Below, piece by piece: positions 1 through 7,935 of a stretch of 7,935 nt of DNA. Under the pieces are notes generated by a model. It worked only from the letters and a program-made list of their open reading frames with translations, was not told the origin of the DNA and made no database searches. Origin of the DNA: Clostridia bacterium (GTDB lineage: Bacteria; Bacillota_A; Clostridia; TANB77; CAG-508); contig JAGATI010000028.1 in assembly GCA_017621295.1 (NCBI GenBank), positions 1 to 7,935 of the forward strand, in the 5' to 3' direction. Both the position numbers and the translations under genes were made by a program. How positions within the stretch are numbered: position 1 is the first letter of the stretch; every line of letters begins with the position of its first letter.

Positions 1-2133
1 ACTGCATATGTAAAATTTCCAGTAATAGAAGGAAAAGGTTTATTTGATGAAAGAGATACATATGTTGTAATTTGGACAACAACTCCATGGACTCTTCCAG
101 GAAATACAGGAATAACAATAAGTCCTGAATTTAAGTATAGTCTAGTAGATGCACAAGGTGAAAAGCTAATAATGGCAGCTGAACTTGTAGATGAAGTAAT
201 GAAAGTTGCAAAAATAGAGGATTATTCTACAATAAAAGAATATGAAGGAAAAGAATTAGAAGGTATAATTTGTAAACATCCATTTATTGAAAGAGAATCT
301 AGAGTAGTTCTTGGTAGCAATGATACTATCTTAGTAGAATTAGATACAGGTACTGGTGCAGTACATACAGCTCCTGGATATGGTAAAGAAGATTATTTAT
401 GTGGTTTGAAAAATAAACTAGAAATGGTAGTTACAGTAGATAGCAAAGGACACCAAACAGAAGAAGCAGGACCTTTCGCAGGAATGTATTATGCAAAATC
501 TGATAAAGAAATAATTAAATGGTTAGATGAGCATAATTTCTTACTTGCAAAACAAGAAATAAATCACTCATATCCACATTGTTGGAGATGTAAACATCCA
601 GTAATTTATAGAGCAACAAGTCAATGGTTTGCATCTGTAGATGGATTTAGAAAAGGGGCTCTAGATGCAATAAAAGGTGTTAAATGGTATCCAGCATGGG
701 GAGAAGAACGTATTACAAAAATGATAGAAGATAGAAATGATTGGTGTATTTCACGTCAAAGAACATGGGGAGTTCCAATTCCAATTTTCTATTGTAAAAA
801 TTGCGAAAAAGAATATGTAACACCTGAAAGTTTAGATAGAGTACAAAATATTGTAAATGAAAAAGGTACAAATGCATGGTTCGAACTATCAGAAAAAGAA
901 TTAATGCCAGAAGGTGCAAAATGTACAGAATGTGGATGCACAGAATTTGTAAAAGAAACAGATATTATGGATGTTTGGTTTGATTCAGGATCAACACATG
1001 AATCAGTTTTGGCAGAGAGAGGACTTCCAGAAGCAAACCTATATTTAGAGGGAAATGACCAATATAGAGGATGGTTCCAATCTTCATTATTAACTTCGAT
1101 AGCAACAAAAGGAAAAGCACCATACAAAGAAATTGTAACACATGGAATGCTTGTAGATGAACAAGGAAGAAAAATGTCTAAAAGTCTTGGAAATGTTATT
1201 GCACCACAAGATATGATTAAAGAATTTGGTGCAGATATATTAAGGCTATGGGTACTAGCATCAGATTATAAATCAGAACTTGCTTTGTCAAAAGGTATAT
1301 TAAAACAAGTATCAGAAGTTTATAGAAAAATACGTAATACTGCAAGATTTATACTTGGTAACATTAGTGATTTTGATGTAAATAATGAAGTTTGCTATGA
1401 TAATTTAGAAGAAATAGATAAATGGGCTTTAATAAAATTAAATAAACTAATAAGAGATTGTACAAAAGCATATGATGAATATGATTTTAACAAAGCATAT
1501 CAAGCTTTAAATACATTTTGTGTAATAGATATGAGTAATTTCTATTTAGATATAATTAAAGATAGATTATATACTGCAAAACCAGATTCTATGGAAAGAA
1601 GAGCAGCTCAAACAGTAATGTATGAAATATTACAAGCTATAGTTAAAATTTTAGCTCCAATGGCTTGCTTTACAGCAGAAGAAATATGGAAATTTATGCC
1701 TCATAAGACAAAAGAAAATTTAGAAAGTGTTATGCTTTCATATTATCCTGAAGTAAATGAAAAATATGAAAATAAAGAGTTAGAAGAAAAATGGAATAAA
1801 ATAATAAATCTCAAAGAACTAGTTTCTAAAAAATTAGAAGAAGCAAGAAGTGAAAAAATAATAGGTCATTCATTAAATGCAAAAGTAACATTATATGCAG
1901 ATAATGATGAATACGAATTTTTATTAGAAAATAAAGATTTATTAATGACAGTATTTATAATTTCAGGCTTAGAAATAGAAAAAGACGCAAGAAAAGATGA
2001 AGAAAGAATAGGTGTGAAAGTAGAAGTAGCAGATGGAGAAAAATGTGAAAGATGTTGGATGTATAGTACAACAGTAGGAGATGATAAAGAAAATCCATGT
2101 ATATGTCATAGATGTAGTGAAGCTTTAAAATAA
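1..2133 (+). CDS. ileS: Isoleucine--tRNA ligase, 3' part (N-terminus outside window)
   Basis: Class I aminoacyl-tRNA synthetase that charges tRNA-Ile in the cytoplasm. The frame is open from base 1, so the start lies upstream; 710 residues are visible. Bacterial IleS is usually about 900-1040 residues, so about 200 N-terminal residues, including the HIGH motif, are missing. Visible landmarks are the editing-domain motif TTTPWTLPGN (residues 26-35 of the visible part), an internal cysteine-pair insert (CKNC followed by CTECGC), DVWFDSGS, the KMSKS ATP-binding loop at bases 1171-1185, and a C-terminal zinc ribbon (CERC at 2044, CICHRC near 2098). Arginine codons CGT at 709, 754 and 1333 are read normally. 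The gene has many glycine codons and no in-frame CGG, and it needs no frameshift. It ends with TAA. Confidence 0.97.
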   Translation, partial: TAYVKFPVIEGKGLFDERDTYVVIWTTTPWTLPGNTGITISPEFKYSLVDAQGEKLIMAAELVDEVMKVAKIEDYSTIKEYEGKELEGIICKHPFIERESRVVLGSNDTILVELDTGTGAVHTAPGYGKEDYLCGLKNKLEMVVTVDSKGHQTEEAGPFAGMYYAKSDKEIIKWLDEHNFLLAKQEINHSYPHCWRCKHPVIYRATSQWFASVDGFRKGALDAIKGVKWYPAWGEERITKMIEDRNDWCISRQRTWGVPIPIFYCKNCEKEYVTPESLDRVQNIVNEKGTNAWFELSEKELMPEGAKCTECGCTEFVKETDIMDVWFDSGSTHESVLAERGLPEANLYLEGNDQYRGWFQSSLLTSIATKGKAPYKEIVTHGMLVDEQGRKMSKSLGNVIAPQDMIKEFGADILRLWVLASDYKSELALSKGILKQVSEVYRKIRNTARFILGNISDFDVNNEVCYDNLEEIDKWALIKLNKLIRDCTKAYDEYDFNKAYQALNTFCVIDMSNFYLDIIKDRLYTAKPDSMERRAAQTVMYEILQAIVKILAPMACFTAEEIWKFMPHKTKENLESVMLSYYPEVNEKYENKELEEKWNKIINLKELVSKKLEEARSEKIIGHSLNAKVTLYADNDEYEFLLENKDLLMTVFIISGLEIEKDARKDEERIGVKVEVADGEKCERCWMYSTTVGDDKENPCICHRCSEALK

Positions 2134-2219
2134 GAGTATATACATTAGATTTTATCTATTTACAATAAAAAGATAGTAAAAGATGAAGATTCTTAACATT
2201 CTTTATTCAGATAATTAAA

Positions 2220-2366
2220 TAGGTATTCAATCATTAAATAAAAGATATTTAACAGAAATTGGAAAATGTTGTATATAATAAATTAGTAGCAAGAGGATAT
2301 GAAATGTTTATTAGAAAGATAGATAAAGGAAAAATAGATTTCTTACATGAAGGTGAAATAAAATAA
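2220..2366 (+). pseudogene. Remnant of a DUF4143-type AAA ATPase, C-terminal fragment
   Basis: Read from 2259, the frame gives LENVVYNKLVARGYEMF, then IRKIDKGKIDFL and a TAA at 2364-2366. This closely resembles the C-terminal nuclease-like part of the AAA_14/DUF4143 ATPase family, whose usual pattern is LEN-VVYNEL-RRGY...EIDF. There is a stop in this frame at 2250-2252. The neighbouring frame just upstream reads LNKRYLTEIGK, like the segment that normally precedes LENVVYN, which suggests a small deletion at the join. No start codon, ribosome binding site or ATPase domain remains. The fragment contains no CGG, so the unusual decoding seen elsewhere cannot rescue it. The identification comes from remembered family patterns and is not certain. 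Confidence 0.5.
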
Positions 2367-2413
2367 AAAAAGAAAATTAATTACTTATTAGTAATTATGC
2401 TAAAAATTAAATT

Positions 2414-2454
2414 AAAATATGTATTTTATAGAAATATAAATTACATATTTTTTT
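2414..2454 (+). terminator. Possible AT-rich terminator hairpin upstream of queA
   Basis: The 10-bp arms AAAATATGTA (2414-2423) and TACATATTTT (2442-2451) are perfectly complementary around an 18-nt loop and run into a T-tract. The stem has a single G-C pair, so it is weak. It could end transcripts from ileS before the queA promoter, or it could simply be AT-rich chance. Confidence 0.35.
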
Positions 2455-2462
2455 ATATTATG

Positions 2463-2491
2463 TTGCCATAATATGAAAAATCCTGTATAAT
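2463..2491 (+). promoter_or_regulatory. Sigma-70-type promoter of queA
   Basis: A -35 box TTGCCA (2463-2468) and a perfect -10 box TATAAT (2486-2491) are separated by 17 bp. Transcription would start near 2498, giving a leader of about 33 nt before the queA ATG. The ribosome binding site GAGG at 2521-2524 lies 6 nt upstream of the start. Confidence 0.75.
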
Positions 2492-2530
2492 ACTAAAGAA
2501 ATTTATAATAAAATTAGAAAGAGGAAAAAA

Positions 2531-3556
2531 ATGAAAGTTGCAGATTTTAATTATAATTTACCAGAAGAATTAATAGCACAAGTACCAATACAAAAAAGAG
2601 ATGAATCAAGATTAATGGTTTTAGATAAAGAAAAGAAAACAATAGAACATAAAGTTTTTAAAGATATTTTAGATTATTTAAAACCAGGCGATTGTCTAGT
2701 AAGAAATAATACAAAAGTTATTCCAGCAAGATTATATGGAACAAAAGAACAAACAGGAGCAAACGTCGAGTTTTTGCTTTTAAATAGGATAGAAGGCGAT
2801 ATTTGGGAAGTTATGGTTAGACCAGGTAAGAAACTAATGCCTGGAGCAAGAGTATCTTTCGGAGATGGAATTTTAAAAGCAGAAATTATAGAAAAATTAG
2901 ATGGAGGAAGTCGAAAAGTAATTTTTAAATATAATGGAATATTTAACGAAATACTAGATAAAATAGGGCTTATGCCATTACCACCATACATAAAAGAAAG
3001 ATTAAAAGAAAGAGATAGATATCAAACAGTATATGCTAAATATGATGGGTCTGCAGCAGCACCTACAGCAGGACTACATTTTACAGATGAATTATTAGAA
3101 AAAATAAAAGAAAAAGGTGTAGATATCGCAAATGTAACTCTGCATGTTGGAATAGGAACTTTTAGACCAGTAAAAGTAGAAAATATAGAAGAACATGATA
3201 TGCATTCAGAACATTATTATATAAAAGAAGAAGACTGCATAAAAATAAATAATGCAAGAAGAAATGGTGGAAGAATTATTGCAGTTGGAACTACTTCTTG
3301 TAGAGTACTTGAATCTATTTCAGATGAAAATGGAATGGTAAAAGAAACAGAAGGTGATACAAATATATTCATATATCCAGGATATAAATTCAAATGCATA
3401 GATGCACTAATCACTAATTTCCACTTACCAGAGTCTACATTAATAATGTTAGTATCAGCACTTGCTGGAAAAGATTATATAATGAGTGCATATGAAGAAG
3501 CGGTAAAAGAAAGATATAGATTTTTTAGTTTTGGAGATGCTATGTTTATTAAATAA
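2531..3556 (+). CDS. queA: S-adenosylmethionine:tRNA ribosyltransferase-isomerase
   Basis: QueA transfers and isomerises the ribosyl group of S-adenosylmethionine onto 7-aminomethyl-7-deazaguanine in tRNA, forming epoxyqueuosine, the step after Tgt. The 341-residue length matches the family. Typical segments are [10 protein letters not shown] (59-68), [11 protein letters not shown] (175-184), [10 protein letters not shown] (205-214), TTSCRVLES (about 254-262) and [10 protein letters not shown] (295-304). The start at 2531 has GAGG 6 nt upstream and its own promoter. A CGA codon at 2912 is read as arginine. CGG trinucleotides at 2860 and 3501 straddle codons (TTC-GGA, GCG-GTA) and cause no frame change. 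There is no in-frame CGG. A 261-bp gap separates it from tgt. Confidence 0.97.
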   Translation: MKVADFNYNLPEELIAQVPIQKRDESRLMVLDKEKKTIEHKVFKDILDYLKPGDCLVRNNTKVIPARLYGTKEQTGANVEFLLLNRIEGDIWEVMVRPGKKLMPGARVSFGDGILKAEIIEKLDGGSRKVIFKYNGIFNEILDKIGLMPLPPYIKERLKERDRYQTVYAKYDGSAAAPTAGLHFTDELLEKIKEKGVDIANVTLHVGIGTFRPVKVENIEEHDMHSEHYYIKEEDCIKINNARRNGGRIIAVGTTSCRVLESISDENGMVKETEGDTNIFIYPGYKFKCIDALITNFHLPESTLIMLVSALAGKDYIMSAYEEAVKERYRFFSFGDAMFIK

Positions 3557-4949
<1,393 letters not shown>

Positions 4950-4961
4950 GGGGGAAGTAGT

Positions 4962-6461
4962 ATGAATCTTATAGATAATGAAGAAAAGAAAAATAAGGAA
5001 CAAAACACAAAACTTTTAAAAATAATTATTATTGCAATTGTTGTACTTGTATTAATTTTAGTTGCAGTATTATCATATAGTATGTATCTTCAATCTAAAG
5101 AATTTAAGTTTATAGTTGATGATAAATATAGTAGTGTGCCAAGTAATTTATTTATATTTGAAGATGAAGATGTATATGTATCTATAAAAGATATGGCAGA
5201 TGTATTAGGATATGAATATAATAAAGGAGAATACAATAAATTTAATGAAGATAGTAACCAATGTTTTATACAAGATAAAGTAACAGCAGAAAAAGTTGGA
5301 TATGAGGTGGCAGGATTTCAAGCTAATTCTGAAAAGGTATATAAAGTTGTAAGGGAATTTGACGAATATGAATATTATACTTTAAAGAAAAAGGTTAAAT
5401 CTATAAATGGAAAACTTTATACTACTCCAGAAGGAATTGAATTAGGATTTAATACTAAATTTATATATAATAAGCAAAAAAATCAAATAGCAGTTTATAC
5501 ACTAGATAATATTGTTAGTAAATATGCAAATAGTTTAGGAAATACTGTAATTACTTCAGAGAATATGAGCTTTTCCAATAAAAAAGCTTTAAAATATGGT
5601 TGGATTTTAGTACAGAATTCATCAGGGTTATATGGTGTTAATGAAATATCAACAGGTGATAGTTTACTTGGAACTAAATATTCGAGTTTAAGATTTATGG
5701 AAAGTTCTCAAGATTTTATTGTAACAACACCAGAAAAGAAACAAGGAATTATGTCAGCAAAGAAACGGTATAAATATTGAACCACAATATGATGAAATAA
5801 AACAATTAGACATTGATTATAACTTATATATTATAAAGGTAGGAGATAAATATGGAGTTATAAACAGAAGTAAAGGTGCAAGATATGTTATTTATCCACA
5901 ATATGATTCTATAGGTGTAGATATAGACACATTTGAAAATGACAAAATATCAAATCCATATATATTATTTGACAACTGTATACCTGTAAAACAAGTAGGC
6001 GAAAATAAAGTAGAAAAATGGACTATTTTTGATAAAGATGGAAAAAATATTACAAATACAAGTTTTGATGGACTTCGGATATATTGAAGGAACATCTAAG
6101 GTAGCAAAAGGAAATAATGTATTAGTAATACCAGAAAGAGAAGGAATTATTGTTTATAAAGATGGTTTATATGGTGTTATTAATTCATCAGGAAGAACTT
6201 TATTGAAAATACAATTAAAGAAAGTATATGCAGAAATGAATAATGGAAAAAACAATTACTATATGGTATATGGTGATGAAAATAAAACAGAAAATATTTT
6301 AGATTATTTAAATAGAACAATTGGTGGTACCACATCTACAAATAAAAATACAACAGGTGTAAATAATGAGACTACAAATTCCACTAATACTGTTCGGTAC
6401 AAGTGACTCTACAGTAGTAGAACAAAATAATGTAGTTAAAAATACAGCAAATAATAATTAA
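4962..6461 (+). CDS. Membrane-anchored WG-repeat protein, requires three +1 frameshifts at CGG
   Basis: The full product is assembled as 4962-5765, 5767-6075, 6077-6394 and 6396-6461, about 498 residues ending with TAA. Residues 18-43 form one hydrophobic helix after a charged N-terminus, so it is probably a signal anchor with the rest outside. Residues about 48-85 (VYVSIKDMADVLGYEY) resemble the copper-amine-oxidase N-terminal-like domain of Clostridial envelope proteins. From about residue 210 it carries degenerate WG-type repeats (GLYGVNE, KQGIMSA, KYGVINR, GLYGVINSSG, with PQYDEI and PQYDSI). The last 50 residues are rich in Thr and Asn, like a flexible tail. The start has GGGGG at 4950-4954 and lies 12 bp from tgt. 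The function is unknown. Three CGG sites in one gene mean that decoding must be efficient if full-length protein is made. Confidence 0.85.
5766..5769 (+). other. CGGT +1 frameshift site 1 in WG-repeat gene
   Basis: The zero frame reads AAA CGG TAT AAA TAT TGA. Skipping C5766 gives KKGINIEPQYDEI. The next repeat in the same protein reads RSKGARYVIYPQYDSI with a plain GGT at 5875-5877, so the internal repeat supports glycine at this site. The zero-frame stop begins 12 nt after the C. Confidence 0.88.
6076..6079 (+). other. CGGA +1 frameshift site 2 in WG-repeat gene
   Basis: In the frame set by the previous shift, the text is GAT GGA CTT CGG ATA TAT TGA. Skipping C6076 gives DGLGYIEG, followed by an open frame of 106 residues that includes another WG-like unit (GLYGVINSSG). 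The zero-frame stop begins 9 nt after the C. Confidence 0.85.
6395..6398 (+). other. CGGT +1 frameshift site 3 in WG-repeat gene
   Basis: In the current frame the text is ACT GTT CGG TAC AAG TGA. Skipping C6395 gives TVGTSDSTVVEQ and continues to a TAA at 6459-6461, just before the terminator. The Thr/Asn-rich composition carries on across the junction. The tail is not conserved, so this is the least certain of the five sites. Stopping at the TGA would remove only the last 21 or so residues. Confidence 0.7.
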
Positions 6462-6492
6462 TTAAATTTTTAAATTTATAATTAAATGGAAG

Positions 6493-6528
6493 ACAAGATA
6501 TAAATATTGTATTATATCTTGTTTTTTT
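6493..6528 (+). terminator. Rho-independent terminator after the tgt/WG-repeat unit
   Basis: The 11-bp perfect arms ACAAGATATAA (6493-6503) and TTATATCTTGT (6512-6522) flank an 8-nt loop and are followed by seven T residues (6522-6528). It lies 31 bp after the frameshifted end of the WG-repeat gene, which fits that gene truly ending at 6461. Confidence 0.92.
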
Positions 6529-6550
6529 AGATAAAGAGTGTTATAAATGT

Positions 6551-6579
6551 TTGAATTTTAATAAGTGTTTCTATATAAA
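6551..6579 (+). promoter_or_regulatory. Possible promoter for the TIGR04086-like gene
   Basis: TTGAAT (6551-6556) and TATAAA (6574-6579) are 17 bp apart, just after the terminator. Such matches are common in AT-rich DNA. If it is used, the leader would be about 225 nt and would include the inverted repeats at 6699-6770. Confidence 0.3.
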
Positions 6580-6698
6580 TAAACATATTAAATTTATAAC
6601 AAAAATTTTGCTAAATAATATATAAAATGACTGTTAAATAAATATAAATACTAATAATTACCATAAATTTTATTGTAGAAAAGTTCTAAAAATGCTTC

Positions 6699-6724
6699 TT
6701 AATTAATATAGATATATTAATTAA
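6699..6724. repeat. Perfect 11-bp palindrome upstream of the TIGR04086-like gene
   Basis: TTAATTAATAT (6699-6709) and ATATTAATTAA (6714-6724) are exact inverted repeats separated by AGAT. It could be a protein-binding site or a leader hairpin. It has no T-run in the usual terminator position and is made only of A and T in the arms. Confidence 0.55.
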
Positions 6725-6740
6725 AGGGAGGAAAAAGGTT

Positions 6741-6770
6741 AAATAATATCAAAAAACTGGAATATTATTT
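6741..6770. repeat. Second inverted repeat in the same leader
   Basis: AAATAATAT (6741-6749) and ATATTATTT (6762-6770) form 9-bp perfect arms around a 12-nt loop. It lies between a Shine-Dalgarno-like GGGAGG (6726-6731), which has no start codon in range, and the ribosome binding site of the next gene. Confidence 0.4.
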
Positions 6771-6810
6771 ATGCTAATTTATGCCTTTAAAGAAAGGAAT
6801 GTGAATAAAT

Positions 6811-7209
6811 ATGGATAAAAGTGTTAGTATGAATAAAGTTAATTTAAACAATAATATAATAAAAGTTATAAAAGGAAGTATAATATCATTTTTAATTTCT
6901 GTATTATTACTGTTCATTTTTGCTAGTTTATTAGTTTATACAAGCATACAAGAAACAACAATAAAACCTGTAGTTATAATAATTAGTATAGTAAGTATTT
7001 TAATAGGCAGTTCTTTAAGCTCTATAAAAATAAAGAAAAATGGGATTATAAATGGTGCTTTAGTTGGACTTATATATATTTTAACACTATATGTTTTATC
7101 AAGTATAGCTTTTATGGGATTTAGTTTTAATATATATTCAATTATTATGATAATAGGAGCTATTTTAAGTGGAATGATAGGTGGAATAATTGGTGTAAAT
7201 TTTGGATAA
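6811..7209 (+). CDS. TIGR04086-like small four-helix membrane protein
   Basis: This is a 132-residue hydrophobic protein with four likely membrane helices, at about residues 19-45, 52-68, 77-100 and 105-130, glycine-rich in the last (GMIGGIIGVNFG). Size, topology and place after tgt fit the TIGR04086 family of Clostridial membrane proteins, whose function is unknown. The start at 6811 has AAAGGA at 6793-6798, 12 nt upstream, which is a long spacing. An in-frame ATG at 6829 is possible but has no ribosome binding site. The gene has no CGG codon and an intact frame, and ends with TAA directly before a terminator. Confidence 0.8.
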   Translation: MDKSVSMNKVNLNNNIIKVIKGSIISFLISVLLLFIFASLLVYTSIQETTIKPVVIIISIVSILIGSSLSSIKIKKNGIINGALVGLIYILTLYVLSSIAFMGFSFNIYSIIMIIGAILSGMIGGIIGVNFG

Positions 7210-7220
7210 AAACAAGACAG

Positions 7221-7264
7221 AAAAATATCATACTTTTTTTATAAAAATGGTTGATATTTTTTTT
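7221..7264 (+). terminator. Terminator after the TIGR04086-like gene
   Basis: The arms AAAAATATCA (7221-7230) and TGATATTTTT (7252-7261) pair perfectly and run into a T-tract ending at 7264. Outer AAAACAA and TTGTTTT can extend the stem. The 21-nt loop is rich in A and T. Confidence 0.72.
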
Positions 7265-7279
7265 GTTTTAATATAGAAT
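7251..7279 (+). promoter_or_regulatory. Likely promoter of the HD-domain gene, overlapping the terminator
   Basis: TTGATA (7251-7256) and TAGAAT (7274-7279) are 17 bp apart, each one base from consensus. The -35 box lies in the right arm of the preceding terminator. The expected leader is only about 15 nt and contains GGAGG at 7290-7294. Confidence 0.5.
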
Positions 7280-7300
7280 TTAAAAATATGGAGGACAATG

Positions 7301-7935
7301 ATGATAACATTAGAAGACTTAAAGAATAATTTAGAGCTTCAGGAACTAATAAAAAGCTCACAAAAACAACTTAATGTTTTAGGGTATACAGAACATTCTA
7401 CAAGGCATATATCAATTGTTTCAAGTCGAGCAGGAAGAGTTTTAGAAACACTTGGCTATGATAAAGAGAGAATAGAACTTGCTAAAATTGCAGGATATAT
7501 GCATGATATTGGAAATTGTGTAAACCGTACAGATCATGCACATTCAGGTGCAATACTTGCCTATGAGATATTAAAAGACATGGGAATGGATGTTGAAAAA
7601 AGAACAGAAATCATGATGGCAATTCGGAAACCATGATGAACAAACAGGAACAGCAGTAAGTGATATATCAGCTGCACTAATTTTGGCAGATAAGTCAGAT
7701 GTCCATAGAGATAGAGTAGTAAATACAAATATTTCTACATTTGATAAACATGATAAAGTAAATTATGCAGTTACAGATTCAGAATTCATTATAAAAAAAG
7801 AAGAGAAAAAAGTGATTTTGAATTTAACTATTGATACAGAAATATCACCAGTATTAGATTATTTTGAGATTTTTATGGATAGAACAATGATGAGTAAATA
7901 TGCTGCTAAATATTTGGGAATATGGTTTGAATTGG
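7301..7935 (+). CDS. HD-domain metal-dependent phosphohydrolase, requires +1 frameshift at CGG (3' end outside window)
   Basis: Assembled as 7301-7624 joined to 7626 onwards, open to the window edge, about 211 residues visible. HD-superfamily features are EHSTRH (31-36), YMHDIGN with His68-Asp69, DHAHSG (78-83) and, after the shift, IGNHDE with His111-Asp112. HD proteins bind metal ions through such His/Asp residues and cut phosphate esters; the substrate here is unknown. The NHD motif exists only in the +1 frame. The zero frame stops at 7634-7636 after 111 residues. GGAGG (7290-7294) lies 6 nt before the ATG at 7301 and only 3 nt before the ATG at 7298, so 7301 is preferred. CGA at 7427 and CGT at 7526 are read as arginine. 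Confidence 0.88.
7625..7628 (+). other. CGGA +1 frameshift site in the HD-domain gene
   Basis: The zero frame reads GCA ATT CGG AAA CCA TGA. Skipping C7625 gives AIGNHDE, the expected HD-family motif, and the frame then stays open for over 300 bases to the window end. The zero-frame stop begins 9 nt after the C. Confidence 0.9.

Larger units (their letters stand above)
2134..2530. other. 397-bp gap between ileS and queA
   Basis: No intact gene is seen here. The left half carries a decayed fragment of a DUF4143-type ATPase (core 2259-2366). The right half has a small perfect inverted repeat, TAATTAC/GTAATTA at 2378-2384 and 2391-2397, without a T-run. It also has a longer AT-rich hairpin with a T-run (2414-2454), then the queA promoter and ribosome binding site. 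No strong terminator directly follows ileS. Confidence 0.7.

Noticed and set aside
713..919. Minus-strand open frames inside ileS, queA and the WG-repeat gene (also 789-1127, 2674-2991, 3217-3414, 5892-6095)
   Set aside because: They lie opposite well-supported genes, resemble no family I recognise, and lack good ribosome binding sites.
6029..6406. A separate gene starting at ATG 6029
   Set aside because: Before 6077 it is the wrong frame of the WG-repeat protein. The repeat pattern continues across the CGG at 6076, and no ribosome binding site precedes 6029.
5778..7636. TGA recoded as an amino acid (code 4 or selenocysteine)
   Set aside because: Reading through the TGA codons in the zero frame does not give the family sequence, which continues in the +1 frame. 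The tgt site is followed by TAA.

Overview
This is very AT-rich, low-GC Gram-positive DNA, probably from an uncultured member of the Bacillota (Clostridia or Bacilli). That placement is inference. It rests on the base composition, strong AGGAGG-type ribosome binding sites, the gene order queA-tgt followed by a TIGR04086-type membrane protein, and the zinc-ribbon isoleucyl-tRNA synthetase. Every gene that ends inside the window ends with TAA, and all genes lie on the + strand.

Layout. 1-2133 is the 3' part of ileS. 2134-2530 is a gap holding a decayed C-terminal piece of a DUF4143-type AAA ATPase, an AT-rich hairpin with a T-run and a good promoter. 2531-3556 is queA. 3818-4949 is tgt. 4962-6461 is a membrane-anchored WG-repeat protein, closely coupled to tgt and ending at a clear terminator. 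6811-7209 is a small four-helix membrane protein (TIGR04086-like) with its own terminator. 7301 to the window end is an HD-domain protein, open at the right edge. QueA and Tgt belong to the queuosine tRNA-modification pathway and IleS charges tRNA, so the left half is a translation/tRNA neighbourhood.

The main discovery is a systematic decoding anomaly. Three genes (tgt, the WG-repeat gene, the HD gene) look frameshifted, at five places in all. At each place the cause is the same: one extra C directly before a GGN glycine codon, so the ribosome meets an in-frame CGG. The five sites start at 4058, 5766, 6076, 6395 and 7625. After each, the correct protein continues only in the +1 frame, and the conserved residue at the site is glycine where a family or an internal repeat allows a check. 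No in-frame CGG anywhere in the window is read as ordinary arginine. The CGG trinucleotides that straddle codon boundaries (2860, 3501, 4600) cause no shift. CGT and CGA are read as arginine. The simplest reading is that CGG is unassigned as arginine here, and that CGGN is decoded as a single residue, apparently Gly, with a +1 frame change. This could be by a four-base-reading tRNA, by +1 slippage at a hungry codon, or by removal of the C from the mRNA. Conventional annotation would wrongly call these genes broken. The closest precedent I know is mitochondrial: Perkinsus cox1, where AGGY sites are read as Gly with a +1 shift. I know of no such system described in a bacterium.
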